Positions 8,638 through 18,299 of a DNA stretch of 64,000 nucleotides are shown here, one piece after another. Origin of the DNA: CAMDPA01 sp965223035 (GTDB lineage Bacteria > Pseudomonadota > Alphaproteobacteria > Rhizobiales > Hyphomicrobiaceae). The stretch is from NCBI GenBank assembly GCA_965223035.1, contig OZ244980.1, positions 4,712,001-4,776,000 of the forward strand. Reading direction: 5' to 3'. Under the pieces are notes generated by a model. That model was not told where the DNA came from. It ran no database searches and saw only the letters and a program-made list of their open reading frames with translations. The translations under genes and the position numbers were made by a program. Positions within the stretch are counted from its first letter, which is position 1. Each line of letters starts with the position of its first letter.

Positions 8638-10622
8638 GCACTGACCCGATGCTCAAGGTGAGCAGCCGATGCCTTATCCAGGGTGCCCTTCCAGAGCTGC
8701 ATCATGAGGATCGACCAAAGTTGCTTACCCGCGTTATCTCTGAGCTGTTGATGGCCGTCCCACAACTTGGCGACTGCGGCTGCATCGAATATGCCGTATC
8801 TCTCAATCAATGAAGGCGAGAGCAGATCTCCTGCCCAATCCCGCAGCTCGCCTCTGAGCCAGCGATCGAGCGGGATATCGAAGCCTTGCTTGGGCCGCTC
8901 GATCAGCGGCTTGGGCACGTGGCGGTACAACAGATCCCGCAATATGCGCTTGCCCAAGCGCCCATGAATTTTCGCCGACAAGGGCAGCTGCCAAGCGACT
9001 TCGACGACCCGCGGATCAAGGAACGGCGCGCGCGTTTCCAGCGAGGCGCTCATGGCGGCGCGATCAACCTTCACCAAAATGTCGCCTGGAAGATAGGTCT
9101 GTGCATCCTTCAGCATCATCCATTCAGCGGGCGATAGCTGTTCCAAGGGTTTCGCCATCGGTCGATGGCTTATTTGCTCGTACGTGGTCTCGCGCAAATA
9201 ATCAGCGGGAGAATGCGACACGCTGGTCAGCTCTCGGTAGAGTTCGGCGAGGGTTTGGGAGCGGGTAATGCTGCCGCCCAGCCGCGCCAGGCGGTCCAGC
9301 GTGCTGATCGGGAGCCCCATCCGCCGTGCAAGCGCCTGCTGCCTGCCATCCTCCGGACTGATCCAGCGTGCGAGCAGTGCCGCCGCCCCACCGACCAACG
9401 ACCGACCGTATGTTGGCAGGACCGATAATTGACCCCATGCCCAGGGAGCGATCGTGTACCTGTTGTACCCACCGAACAGTTCATCACCGCCATCGCCGGT
9501 CAAGGCGACGGTTACATCCCGCCGGGCGAGCCGGGAAAGGAGAATTGTCGGGATCTTGGAGGGGTCGGCAAATGGCTCGTCGTAGATGGACGACAGATCG
9601 GGAACTAAGGCGAGGGCGTCCGCCTCAGTCACAATGAATTCGGTGTGGTTGGTGCCCAGGTGTTCGGCAACGCGACGCGCATGGGGCGCTTCGTTGAAGC
9701 GCTCGTCTTCGAAGCCGATAGAGAAGGTCTTTATGCTTTTGCGCGATCCAGCCTGCATTAACGCGGTGATCAGCGAAGAGTCGACGCCGCCGGACAAAAA
9801 GCTTCCGATCGGGACGTCACTCAGCATTTGCGCGTGAACGACTGAGCTCAAACATGCTTCGAGTTGTTCGCACAACGCCTCATAATCCCGATCACGGTGC
9901 GCGGTTTGGCCATTCGCTATCACGGTTTCCAGCGACCAATAGGGACGGGGCTCACTGGCGACACCCGCCGCGACGTCGATCCAATGGCCTGCCGGAACTT
10001 TGCCAATGCCGCGAAACACAGACATCGGATCGGGCACGTACAAGTAGCGCAAATACGCCGCAACGGAGCCTGGATCAATGTCCGCCTTAAAGCCCGGCGC
10101 GGCCAACAGCGCCTTGAGCTCCGAACCAAAGACGAATTTGTTTCCAGCTGTGCCATAATAGAGCGGCTTTTCGCCCATCCGATCGCGGGCAAGGCTCAGC
10201 ATCCCGCGTTTGCTGTCCCATAACGCGATGGCGAACATTCCGAATAAGCGTGTTAGAGCTTGCTCGAAGCCCCAAGCCTCGACGGCGGCAAGTATCGTCT
10301 CTGTATCCGAATGACCGCGCCACATCTGCACCCGGCCTTCCGCCTCGAGCCGCTGGCGCAACTCGAGGTGATTATAGACTTCGCCATTATAAGCGATGAC
10401 ATATCGACCAGAGGCCGACGTCATGGGTTGCGCGCCGGCGTCGCTAACGTCGAGGATTGAAAGCCTTCGATGGCCGATCGCGATGCCCGAGCGTGCGTCG
10501 GTCCAAACGCCGGCGGCGTCGGGTCCACGGTGATGGATGGCGCTTGCCATCGTCGTGACGATCGTGCGGGCCTCGGCCTCTCGTTGTCCCCCGGGCCACC
10601 AAACTCCGACTAAGCCGCACAT
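8634..10622 (-). CDS. asnB: Asparagine synthase (glutamine-hydrolysing), polysaccharide-locus type
   Basis: 662 residues with the AsnB plan. The mature N-terminal Cys2 (MCGLVGVW) is the glutaminase nucleophile of the Ntn domain, followed by HHRGPDAAG, GHRRLSI and YNGEVYN. The C-terminal synthetase domain has the ATP-binding loop SGGVDSS and TGDGGDELFGGYNRY. Enzymes of this kind inside polysaccharide loci are often thought to amidate uronic acids rather than make free asparagine, which fits the UDP-uronate genes just downstream. ATG 10622 is required for the Cys2; the open frame continues upstream to 10700 but would bury this residue. The stop is inside a repeat fragment. Confidence 0.92.
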   Translation of the reverse strand: MCGLVGVWWPGGQREAEARTIVTTMASAIHHRGPDAAGVWTDARSGIAIGHRRLSILDVSDAGAQPMTSASGRYVIAYNGEVYNHLELRQRLEAEGRVQMWRGHSDTETILAAVEAWGFEQALTRLFGMFAIALWDSKRGMLSLARDRMGEKPLYYGTAGNKFVFGSELKALLAAPGFKADIDPGSVAAYLRYLYVPDPMSVFRGIGKVPAGHWIDVAAGVASEPRPYWSLETVIANGQTAHRDRDYEALCEQLEACLSSVVHAQMLSDVPIGSFLSGGVDSSLITALMQAGSRKSIKTFSIGFEDERFNEAPHARRVAEHLGTNHTEFIVTEADALALVPDLSSIYDEPFADPSKIPTILLSRLARRDVTVALTGDGGDELFGGYNRYTIAPWAWGQLSVLPTYGRSLVGGAAALLARWISPEDGRQQALARRMGLPISTLDRLARLGGSITRSQTLAELYRELTSVSHSPADYLRETTYEQISHRPMAKPLEQLSPAEWMMLKDAQTYLPGDILVKVDRAAMSASLETRAPFLDPRVVEVAWQLPLSAKIHGRLGKRILRDLLYRHVPKPLIERPKQGFDIPLDRWLRGELRDWAGDLLSPSLIERYGIFDAAAVAKLWDGHQQLRDNAGKQLWSILMMQLWKGTLDKASAAHLEHRVSA

Positions 10623-11449
10623 GACCCGATCCCACAAACCCCAAAGGCAAACCGGCCTGTTATGGCAGGCATCACCTTCGAAAGGGTAAAGCTCGTGCAT
10701 CCAATGCTGGCGGCGCCTTTCACCGAACAGCGAGACATGAAGTTTTTCATCGACAACGCCGCGCCCCCTGCGACGCCTGCTTGCAATCCATTAATCCTTA
10801 CCGCTCCACCACAATCACGCGCGTGCATTTGGCAGGCCATGATCTAGCATAGTACCGCACAGATCGAAAGCGCAGGTCGGCATAATTCGAAACGCAGTAT
10901 AAAATTTGATCGCTTTTTGGACGAACCGACGCCGATGCGGTGAACGACCTAGGCCATGACATCGGCGCCCGAAGCGGCCCCGTAAGATTGATGAAATTGC
11001 TAAGCTTTTGTTGATACATCAGTCAATGACGAATTTCCGATACACAGCGCGACTGCCTGCACGCGCGCTAGAGCAACCTGCCTTTAATCGGAATCGGAAC
11101 GATCCCGATTAAAGGCAGGTTGTTCTACACTTTAACAGCGATCATCTTTGCGCCTTAAATCGGAACCGGCGCAATCGGAACTGGCGTTGCGGTTCCGATT
11201 TAAGGCGCAAAGATGATCTAGTCCCAAAATACTACCATATCAAAAACGTTTACTGTGATTGCCGATTGAGAATGCACCGGCGTAGCAACCCGGTCATAGT
11301 TGGCACCGTGATTGCATCGGCGTGAAACCGCTGACTTCGTCGGCGACGATTGGGGAAAATAAGTCAACAACCCATGGGCACGAGCAGCTTTCTTAAGATC
11401 AGTTTGTCATCTCATTTCTCCATCTCCAATCCATAGCAGGAGCCGTGCG
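10623..11449. other. 827-bp divergent intergenic region
   Basis: No credible gene. The part from about 10830 to 11060 is clearly more AT-rich than its surroundings and probably holds the promoters for asnB (leftward) and the deacetylase/glycosyltransferase pair (rightward). A full-length palindromic repeat occupies 11068-11221. The remaining 11222-11440 is again AT-rich; nothing else was recognised. Confidence 0.6.
11068..11221 (+). repeat. CTAG palindromic repeat, full-length 154-bp two-hairpin form (copy b)
   Basis: Best-preserved long copy. Hairpin A (about 11069-11127) has arms TAGAGCAACCTGCCTTTAAT and their complement. A linker like CACTTTAACAG follows, then hairpin B (about 11139-11220) with arms CGATCATCTTTGCGCCTTAA and their complement, ending in CTAG. 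All the shorter copies in the window can be derived from this form by deletion between or within hairpins. Confidence 0.88.
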
Positions 11450-12376
11450 GTGGCTGGCACATTTATTGTCTCATTCGATTGCGAAGGAAATTGGGGCATA
11501 GCAGATCGCCAACGACGCATTGATCAGGGTTTCATCACGAAGAAGGCCCTGGTCCAAGCCTATGAGGCGCTGACGCGTGAACTTGCCCGGTTCGAAATAT
11601 CGGCAACCTTTGCCTTTGTCATGGCGTTCATACTTAACAAGGACGAACTTGCCGACTGGCTTCCGCGCTTAACCAGCGTCCAAGTGAATGGCGAGGACTG
11701 GATGCGAAATTTCCAGCGGGCAAAGGACGTTCACGACTTTTCCGGCTGGTTTTGCCCGGAGGCTTTTGATCTCGTGCGTGAAGCCGGCACACATGAAATT
11801 GGCTGCCATGGTTTTCGCCACATTCCGTTAGGGGATGGCGAAGTGGCGCAAGCCGACGCGCGATACGAATTGGGCAGCGCCGCAGAGCTGGCGAGCCAAA
11901 AGAACGTTCGTCTGAGAACCTTCGTGTTTCCGAGAAATCGCGTGGGCCACCTCGGTTTGCTGGCCGAGCATGGCTATCTTGGATTTAGGAATGCGCATCC
12001 GGATCTTAGCCGTCATGGCAGGGTCGGCAACTTCCTGCGCGAATGCTGTATTTGGGAAACCGGTCAAAAACCGGAAGACCCGGTGCAAGGTCTGGTGAGC
12101 ATTCCCGGTGGGTATTTTCTGAACTGGCAGCATGGCTTGAGGCGGGCGCTGCCGCAATCCATCTCGTTGATGCGCTGGAAATCGATCCTTCGAGATGCGG
12201 CGGAGAATGACAAGGTGGCGGGACTATACCTGCATCCCCACAACCTGATCGACGGCCCCGGCACACTTGAGACGTTCCGTGGCGTGCTTCGGATTGCCGC
12301 CAAACTCAGAGAAACCAAGGGTCTCGCCATCATGACCCAGCAGAGCTATTGCGCAAGTTTGGGGAAATTAGCATGA
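11450..12376 (+). CDS. Polysaccharide deacetylase (NodB-homology) family protein
   Basis: 308 residues of the carbohydrate esterase 4/NodB-like fold, expected to remove N- or O-acetyl groups from a glycan precursor or polymer. Visible metal and catalytic motifs are SFDCEGNW near the N-terminus (Asp and Glu of motif 1), GCHGFRH near residue 125 (motif 2), and LHPHNLID near the C-terminus. No signal peptide is seen, so it may act on the cytoplasmic side. The start is GTG 11450, preceded by AGGAG at good spacing. The stop TGA overlaps the ATG of the next gene (ATGA), showing coupling to the glycosyltransferase. This pair runs opposite to the rest of the exopolysaccharide locus. Confidence 0.82.
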   Translation: MAGTFIVSFDCEGNWGIADRQRRIDQGFITKKALVQAYEALTRELARFEISATFAFVMAFILNKDELADWLPRLTSVQVNGEDWMRNFQRAKDVHDFSGWFCPEAFDLVREAGTHEIGCHGFRHIPLGDGEVAQADARYELGSAAELASQKNVRLRTFVFPRNRVGHLGLLAEHGYLGFRNAHPDLSRHGRVGNFLRECCIWETGQKPEDPVQGLVSIPGGYFLNWQHGLRRALPQSISLMRWKSILRDAAENDKVAGLYLHPHNLIDGPGTLETFRGVLRIAAKLRETKGLAIMTQQSYCASLGKLA

Positions 12377-13647
12377 CGACCTCGCTCTTGGCAGCCGATC
12401 AGAAGCAGGTCGACCGTCCGCAAATTCGTCCTGAACTGCCGCGCTCGGGCGCGCGACTGATCATTTCAACGAACTCCGCCTGGAGCATGGTCAAGTATCG
12501 AGGCGGCCTAATTTCCGCTCTGATCGCGGATGGCCACGAAGTTATCGCCGTTGCGCCGCCGGATGAATATGCCGATGAGCTTGCCCAATTGGATTGTCGG
12601 TATATCCCGCTGCCGATGGACAAAAAGGGGAAAAATCCGGCGCGAGATGTCCAGCTTTTCCTTCAATATCGCAAGATCTTCAAACGTGAGCGTCCTGACG
12701 CCTATCTTGGTTTCTCTATCAAACCAAACGTCTATGGTTCACTTGCGGCCCACGCGCTCGGCATTCCGGTGATCAATAACGTCAACGGTCTTGGTACGGT
12801 GTTTATCCGCGATGGCTGGTTAAAGCGGGTCGCATGTCAGCTCTATCGTCTGGCCTTTGCAAGGTCAATAAAGGTTTTTTTTCACAACGCGGATGATCGA
12901 CATCTGTTCTTGCAACATAAGCTGGTTGTCGACGCGCAATCGGTTATCTTGCCGGGTTCCGGTGTCGATTTGGAGTATTTTCGACCGGCGCCGCAGCAGC
13001 AAACGAGCGGATTTCAGTTCTTGCTGATCGGACGACTGATCTACGACAAGGGGGTGAGTGAATTCGTGGAAGCGGCCCGTCTTTTGAAGGCGACGCGCCC
13101 TTCGGCCGAATGCGGATTGCTCGGCTTTGTCCAGTCGGATAACCCGACCGCGGTCAGCAGGGATGACGTTGAACGCTGGCAGCAAGCCGGTCTCATAAGA
13201 TATCGGGGATCAGCCGATGATGTGCGCCAGCACATCGCCGAGGCAGATTGCATCGTGCTGCCGTCCTATCGCGAGGGTGCTCCGCGTGTGTTGCTCGAAG
13301 CGGCGGCCATGGCAAGACCCGTGATTGGCACGGATGTGCCCGGCTGCCGCGCCGTCATCGACGAAGGCCGCACCGGCCTTCTGTGTGCCGTCAAGGATCC
13401 CCAAGACCTCGCAGAAAAAATGATCGCGATGGTCGACATGGATCCAGGCCAGCGTCGCTCGATGGGCGCGGCAGGGCGGCAAAAGATGGAGCGGGAATAC
13501 GATCAACGCCTCGTCTTCGATGCTTACCGGACCACGTTGCACGCCATTTTCCAGGCCACTTCCAGGCCACCGGCAGGGGCTGAGGCAATGTCGCCTCGTG
13601 AACCGAAACGACGGCCTTTCAACGCAACCAAGGCGGGGACCACATAG
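12373..13647 (+). CDS. Glycosyltransferase family 4-type (GT-B fold)
   Basis: 424 residues with the GT-B architecture. The N-terminal acceptor domain contains YRGGLISALIADGHEV and the family block GFSIKPNVYGSLAA...NVNGLG, found in PglA-type and related GT4 enzymes. The C-terminal nucleotide-sugar domain contains LLIGRLIYDKGV and the E-x7-E region SYREGAPRVLLEAAAM. It should add a sugar from a UDP donor to the growing lipid-linked repeat unit at the inner face of the membrane. ATG 12373, with GGGGAAA upstream and a 4-base overlap with the deacetylase gene, is preferred over TTG 12349. The transferred sugar is unknown. Confidence 0.88.
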   Translation: MTTSLLAADQKQVDRPQIRPELPRSGARLIISTNSAWSMVKYRGGLISALIADGHEVIAVAPPDEYADELAQLDCRYIPLPMDKKGKNPARDVQLFLQYRKIFKRERPDAYLGFSIKPNVYGSLAAHALGIPVINNVNGLGTVFIRDGWLKRVACQLYRLAFARSIKVFFHNADDRHLFLQHKLVVDAQSVILPGSGVDLEYFRPAPQQQTSGFQFLLIGRLIYDKGVSEFVEAARLLKATRPSAECGLLGFVQSDNPTAVSRDDVERWQQAGLIRYRGSADDVRQHIAEADCIVLPSYREGAPRVLLEAAAMARPVIGTDVPGCRAVIDEGRTGLLCAVKDPQDLAEKMIAMVDMDPGQRRSMGAAGRQKMEREYDQRLVFDAYRTTLHAIFQATSRPPAGAEAMSPREPKRRPFNATKAGTT

Positions 13648-13807
13648 GCCGGATGCAGCGGCCGTTGATCGGCCCGAGCCAGCCGATCGGACGACGCGGG
13701 CGACCGGGCCGGTGCTCCGCTTCTAACGCTAGTCATAAAGCGTCCGCCCGCAGCCCCAGCTCGCTACGGCTCAAGGCGCAATCGCCTCGCTGGCCCGCTG
13801 TCCCAGC

Positions 13808-13880
13808 CGGCCACCCGCGGCATCGTACCATCGGGTGCCGGGTAAGGGAGCGGGATGGGTCCAGCTAACACAGAAACGAG
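13808..13880 (+). repeat. Dispersed repeat, second family, copy 2
   Basis: Contains ACCCGCGGCATCGTACCATCG followed by GGGAGCGGGATGGGTCCAGC and an ACAGAAACG end, in the plus orientation. It occupies much of the 331-bp gap 13648-13978 between the convergent glycosyltransferase and HlyD-like genes; nothing else is recognised there. Confidence 0.55.
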
Positions 13881-13978
13881 CTGACGTCGTTACCGCGAAA
13901 TCGGACGACACCACCAAACATGATTTTCGGCACCGGCCGGCGCCTTGCCCGCGCTGTGCTTCGCCGCATCCCGAGCCC

Positions 13979-14818
13979 CTATTGCGGAGCGTAGACCTCG
14001 ACGGGCATTTGATGGCGAACATCGGCCGGCAGTGTATCGCTGTCCAGGCTCAGCCTCAGCGTCAATCTCCCATCGCGATCGGCCAACCGGGGCAGAATGG
14101 CCCTCACCTGCGCACTGCGTTTTGGCCCCCCATCGATGCTATAGGCGACGCGCTGACCGGGTCGAAAGCGAGCGACATCAACGGTCGAGACGTCGATCTC
14201 AATCTCCACTTGGCTGAGATCAAGCATCTTCATCAGATCCGGATTTTTCTGTGTGACGGCGGCGCCAACGTTGGTGAACACCTCAAGGACGATACCATCG
14301 TAGGGCGCGAGAATCCGCGCAAAGTTGATTTCAAGATCAATGCGAGCGATTTCGGCCTGGCGGCGCTTTACATTGATCCGTGCGCTGTTTAGCGCGCTTT
14401 CCGCCGCCTTCAATGCGACCTCTGAATTCTCGAAAACGGCACGATTAAATGAGGGTGACCCCTTCAAGCCAGATTGCCGCGCATATTCCAGCCGGGCTCT
14501 GGCAAACGTCGACTGAGCTACACCCACCTGCGCCTCGGCCTCCTCCAAAGCTCTTTGCACGACCAAGCGATCAGCGACCAGTTGCTGCGTATTGAGTTGG
14601 GCCAAAAGGTCGCCTTTTTTTACCCGATCTCCTTTACGAACGCGGACGGTATCAATTCTGATGGTACGCTCACCGGTCATCTGGCTTGAGATGTTGCCAA
14701 CTTGATCGGCGATCAACCTGCCCTCCAACACCTCGGCGGCATATGTCGATGGGGTCGAGCCGGCGAGCGAGATCGCAACCATCCACGCGCTCACAACACG
14801 GCTGATCCAGAACGACAT
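13979..14818 (-). CDS. HlyD/RND-type periplasmic adaptor (membrane fusion protein)
   Basis: 279 residues with a signal peptide (cleavage after STYAA likely), a biotinyl-lipoyl-like half (VRKGDRVKKGDLLAQL near residue 60), a coiled-coil hairpin of about 90 residues rich in Ala, Arg and Glu, the second lipoyl half (ILAPYDGIVLEVFTNVG), and a short beta-barrel domain. It is smaller than most adaptors and ends soon after the barrel. No inner-membrane pump or ABC partner is adjacent. Given the location it may link polysaccharide export across the periplasm, but that role is inferred from position only. Confidence 0.78.
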   Translation of the reverse strand: MSFWISRVVSAWMVAISLAGSTPSTYAAEVLEGRLIADQVGNISSQMTGERTIRIDTVRVRKGDRVKKGDLLAQLNTQQLVADRLVVQRALEEAEAQVGVAQSTFARARLEYARQSGLKGSPSFNRAVFENSEVALKAAESALNSARINVKRRQAEIARIDLEINFARILAPYDGIVLEVFTNVGAAVTQKNPDLMKMLDLSQVEIEIDVSTVDVARFRPGQRVAYSIDGGPKRSAQVRAILPRLADRDGRLTLRLSLDSDTLPADVRHQMPVEVYAPQ

Positions 14819-15064
14819 TGCTGCGCCTCAATTTGACAAAAAAGTGGGTCATCAGAAGCAACTTGAGACGCCTTGTAGACGAGCCGATCGGCTTGATCAA
14901 CGCTGCGCGCAACCTGCCTCGGCGGCCAGGCGACGTTGTCGCAGAAGATCGCAAACGCCGGCAGTCCAGTTCCCGCTGAGACGGATGAGCCTTGCCGGAC
15001 CGCACTCCTGTTCGGTCGGCCGCTCTGTCACTCTTTCCATCACCGATCGGCTCGATGTTGTGAG

Positions 15065-15106
15065 TGGCCGGATGCAGCGGGATGGGTCCAGCTGACGCTG
15101 AAACGC
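15065..15106 (+). repeat. Dispersed repeat, second family, copy 3 (short)
   Basis: GGCCGGATGCAGCGGGATGG followed by GTCCAGCTGACGCTGAAACGC; lacks the long G-rich middle. It lies in the 475-bp gap 14819-15293 between the polymerase and HlyD-like genes, which contains no credible gene. Confidence 0.5.
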
Positions 15107-15194
15107 GCTCATCGCCCACAATCGCTCAACACCGCCCTAATGGGTGGTCCACCGTCACGAAACGATTTTCAAGGGGGCCTGCTCATCATCGATG

Positions 15195-15235
15195 GACGGG
15201 CAGACGGGAGGACGGGCAGACGGGAGGACGGGAAG
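15195..15235 (+). repeat. Short tandem repeat, 16-bp unit
   Basis: Two identical 16-base units (GACGGGCAGACGGGAG) plus a partial third, itself built of a GACGGGMAG-like half unit. Located just 3' of the O-antigen-ligase-like gene. Confidence 0.75.
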
Positions 15236-15293
15236 TGCTTTCATCCCTGGCCGTCAACACGACCGCGCGCGTGGGCACAATTGGAAAGCGCTG

Positions 15294-16550
15294 TCAGCGG
15301 CGCGCGTGCAGTGGCCTGACGCCTACCATGTGCCCGCCGACCAAGCACAAAGTCAATATGAACCAAATAATGGGATGGCGAAAAATGAAATGAGGCAGGC
15401 TGAACCCTATGAGGCTCAACAGCAAAAGCGGCAAAAACATCAGATTTGCCGACTGCGCGGTCATGAAGGCCGTGGCGCCAATCCAAATTAAAGCCAGAAC
15501 CGCTAGGAAACCACCTTGAAGCGCCAGGTCTGCAAACGTGTTATGCGCTTCGAAGTCCGGCAGGACGTGATCTTGAGGTTGGCGGAGATCGGTCGGGCGC
15601 CGCAGATGTGGACCGGGGCCCAGACCTAGAAAGCCGCTATCGATGCTGCGGTCGAGGGCCTTCGCCCACAGCGTGGTGCGATCATCGACATCGTGGCTGA
15701 AATTGGATTCAACGCCGGCAGCCGATCTGCTGCTTGCGGCATTCTCGGCGATTAACGTGTAGGCCAGCGGCCCGGTCGCAATCAACAGTGCGAGGCTGGT
15801 CGCCGCCGCGAGCAGCGCCGTCGGGCCGCGCAGGTCACCGCCGGAATGGGCAACGCGGAGCATGCGCCAGATTTTCCAGCCGATCGAGCCCAAGACGGTG
15901 AACACGATGCCAAGTACAAAGCCGTCGCTCTTGGTCAGGAAGCCGGTGAGCAACGGTGGGAGAACCAGCAGGCAAGCCAAGGCCACCGGCGGACGACTGT
16001 TGGCAGTTTCAGCCAGATGCGCTGCCAGCAGAGTCAGGATCAAGCACTGTAACGCGAGTTGATTTGGATTGGTCGACCAGCCCATCAGCCGGTCAAAATA
16101 CCACAGCTTCAGTCCGAACGTGGGCAGCAGTGAAACCGTTTGTGCGATCAGTACAAAAAAGCACGAGGAGCCGAAAATCACCGCCAACCATGCCGTTCGG
16201 CGCAGTCGGCTGGCGGCGCGATGCTGAAATGCAGCAACCAAGCTCGTTGACGCGACGAGCGCATATGCCAACAGATCGTGGATCAGCAGGCTCTGAACGT
16301 TCCGCTCGCCGACGACGTAGGCATTCATCATGCCAACGCTGAGGCCGGAGAGAAAAATCGCCCAAAAGGTGATGAGCCGCAGGGAGGCCTTCGAAAGCGG
16401 CGCATCGATGCGACTAGCGCTGCTGCACAAAGTCAGCCCGAGCCAAGCAAGCAGACACAATTCTCCCGGTCCAATTGGGCTATTGAAAAACCGCAACTGG
16501 CTGAAGGTCGAAAAAACCAAGCCGACCGCGAGAATTGCGTCTCTTAACAC
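15294..16550 (-). CDS. O-antigen ligase/Wzy-like polysaccharide polymerase
   Basis: 418-residue polytopic membrane protein with about eleven hydrophobic helices. The family motif STNPNQLALQ is seen near residue 160, and the large periplasmic loop near residues 270-340 contains LGLGPGPH and EAHNTFADLALQGG, the signature around the essential His of the O-antigen ligase/polymerase superfamily. In this locus it most likely polymerises lipid-linked repeat units in the periplasm (Wzy role); ligase activity cannot be excluded. It is isolated from the epimerase gene upstream by a repeat-rich 282-bp gap but has the same direction. Confidence 0.85.
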   Translation of the reverse strand: MLRDAILAVGLVFSTFSQLRFFNSPIGPGELCLLAWLGLTLCSSASRIDAPLSKASLRLITFWAIFLSGLSVGMMNAYVVGERNVQSLLIHDLLAYALVASTSLVAAFQHRAASRLRRTAWLAVIFGSSCFFVLIAQTVSLLPTFGLKLWYFDRLMGWSTNPNQLALQCLILTLLAAHLAETANSRPPVALACLLVLPPLLTGFLTKSDGFVLGIVFTVLGSIGWKIWRMLRVAHSGGDLRGPTALLAAATSLALLIATGPLAYTLIAENAASSRSAAGVESNFSHDVDDRTTLWAKALDRSIDSGFLGLGPGPHLRRPTDLRQPQDHVLPDFEAHNTFADLALQGGFLAVLALIWIGATAFMTAQSANLMFLPLLLLSLIGFSLPHFIFRHPIIWFILTLCLVGGHMVGVRPLHARR

Positions 16551-16572
16551 CTTCCCCTTTCCACGATTTAAT

Positions 16573-16728
16573 GCGTGTCAGAATGGGCTGGAACCATCCC
16601 GCTCCCCCGCCCCATTCCTCCGCCCCGTTCCTCCGCCCCATTCCTCTGGCCCATTGCTCTGCCGGGCCACCCACACACGCGTGCCAGGAGGTGGTCCAGT
16701 GGAGAAACGGGGTGGGGGAGCGGGATGG
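16573..16728. repeat. Second-family repeat pieces in inverted pair, with a 13-bp tandem repeat
   Basis: A reversed piece (GGCTGGAACCATCCCGCTCC at about 16587-16606) and a forward piece (GGGGTGGGGGAGCGGGATGG at about 16709-16728) face each other. Between them, 16607-16658 holds four tandem 13-base units of the form CCGCCCCATTCCT, the last degenerate. The block is in the gap between the epimerase and polymerase genes. Confidence 0.55.
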
Positions 16729-16743
16729 CGCGGCTGATCCGCC

Positions 16744-16836
16744 TCAGGCAGGTTGCTCTACACTTTAAGAGCGATCATCTTTGCGCCTTAAATCGGAATC
16801 GGCTTTGCGGTTCCGATTTAAGGCGCGATGATCTAG
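16744..16836 (+). repeat. CTAG palindromic repeat, linker plus hairpin B form (copy c)
   Basis: Starts with the last arm of hairpin A (AGGCAGGTTGCTCTA), then the linker CACTTTAAGAG and hairpin B ending in CTAG. The left part of hairpin A is missing. The right CTAG holds the stop codon (TAG on the minus strand) of the epimerase gene. Confidence 0.82.
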
Positions 16837-17999
16837 ACGGTAAGCACCTCCGCTTGTTGCACCAAGTGCCGCTTTTCGCTTGAAGGCACCGCGGTGGTGG
16901 CCGGCAGTCCTGGCAGCTCGTAGTTCCCGTAGTAGTTCTTGCGCGTCGCGACGTCGTCCAACATGTGAGCGGATAGCGCCCAGATGATCTCGTCGATGCC
17001 TTCGGCCACCGAAATCCTCGGCACAAAATGAAGCTTGCGCTTCACCTTTTCAAAGCTGACCCGGTAGTTGCGCGGGTCGCCACTGTTGGCGCGGTAGCTC
17101 ACGGCGCGATCTGGCAGACGCCGCAAAATTAGATCAACAATGCTTTGCTTAGTGTGGTTGTTGGCGTCGGCGCCGGCATTAAAGACCTCAAAGGCGACCG
17201 TCTCGATGGGATACTCGAGCACCCGCGCCATCAGCCTGGCGAAATCGCGCACATGGCAATAGGGGCGCCAGGTGTGCGCGTCAAACACAACCAGCCCGTT
17301 GTCGTGAAACAGCTCGCGAGTAAATTCGTTGACGGTGAGATCGAAGCGCATGCGGGGAGCGAGCCCGAACGCCGTTGCAAACCGCAGGACTGTCGGCGCG
17401 TAGTCAACCTGCGCGCGGCGCGACAGGATCAAGTGTTCGGCCGCAACTTTGGACTTGGCATACAGCGAAAGCGGATTGAGTGGAAAATCCTCGCTTGCAA
17501 TCTCGTGTTCACCGATCATGCCATAGTTCGAACAGGTCGATACGAAGATAACCTTGTTAAGACCCCTCCCATTAAGCGAATCCAGGCATGTGCGAATGGC
17601 CCGATCGTTGATCCGGCCCGCTTCATTTGGAAACGCCTTGGTAATGGGGTCGCCGACCAATCCGGCCAGAACGATGACGTCGGTTATTCGATCGAGAGCC
17701 CGTGCCATCGTCGCAGGGTCACCCATGTTGCCCAGCATCAGCTCGTAACGCGGATGCGAAAGAAAGCCCATGACGGACGCGCCATGATTATAGACCAGGC
17801 AATCCAGATGTCGGACGTGGGCGCCCGCCGCCAAGAGATGAGCCGTAACGGGACAGCCAATGTAGCCCGCGCCGCCGACTATGAGAATTCGCCTCTCGGC
17901 ATCGCCATCGTGGCGAGCTCTAAAGCGCGCTTGTTCCTGCTCAAGTGCAGTCCTGTCGCCCGCGGAAAGCGCGGCGATGTCAATCGCATCGATCAGCAT
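16833..17999 (-). CDS. NAD-dependent epimerase/dehydratase (extended SDR)
   Basis: 388 residues. After about 40 residues of N-terminal extension comes the NAD-binding motif GGAGYIG, then a DCLVYNHG segment, the active-site serine/threonine region STCSNYGM, the catalytic YAKSK, and a substrate-binding C-terminal part with WRPYCHVRDFARLM. It should modify a nucleotide-activated sugar for the polysaccharide repeat unit (epimerisation, reduction or dehydration; which one is unclear). ATG 17999 is very secure because the perfect ribosome site AAAGGAGG lies just upstream. Its stop codon falls in a palindromic repeat. Confidence 0.87.
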   Translation of the reverse strand: MLIDAIDIAALSAGDRTALEQEQARFRARHDGDAERRILIVGGAGYIGCPVTAHLLAAGAHVRHLDCLVYNHGASVMGFLSHPRYELMLGNMGDPATMARALDRITDVIVLAGLVGDPITKAFPNEAGRINDRAIRTCLDSLNGRGLNKVIFVSTCSNYGMIGEHEIASEDFPLNPLSLYAKSKVAAEHLILSRRAQVDYAPTVLRFATAFGLAPRMRFDLTVNEFTRELFHDNGLVVFDAHTWRPYCHVRDFARLMARVLEYPIETVAFEVFNAGADANNHTKQSIVDLILRRLPDRAVSYRANSGDPRNYRVSFEKVKRKLHFVPRISVAEGIDEIIWALSAHMLDDVATRKNYYGNYELPGLPATTAVPSSEKRHLVQQAEVLTV

Positions 18000-18181
18000 T
18001 GGTACCTCCTTTAATTGCGGAAAAGCATCGGCTCTGAGCTGTTCTGGTGATGGCGGTTGCCGTCGCACCCTGCTCGCTCGGTCATCGCGCCGGCCTCAGT
18101 CCCCTCGATGCGCTAAAGCCGCTTGCGACCTCTCGCCAAATCCCACGACGCCCCGTATGACCCGGACAGCAACGCCACCGG

Positions 18182-18245
18182 CTAGTGCAACCTGCCTTTA
18201 ATCGGAATCGGCTTTGCGGTTCCGATTTAAGGCGCGATGATCTAG
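18182..18245 (+). repeat. CTAG palindromic repeat, 64-bp hybrid form (copy d)
   Basis: Almost identical to copy a at 2268 and copy i at 36899. It sits in the 300-bp gap between the flippase stop and the epimerase start, where it could act as a terminator or transcript-processing hairpin. The rest of the gap shows no gene. Confidence 0.85.
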
Positions 18246-18299
18246 GCGCACCGGACGGCAGCCGGTGCCGATCAAGCGACCGTTTCGCATTGGCATCGT

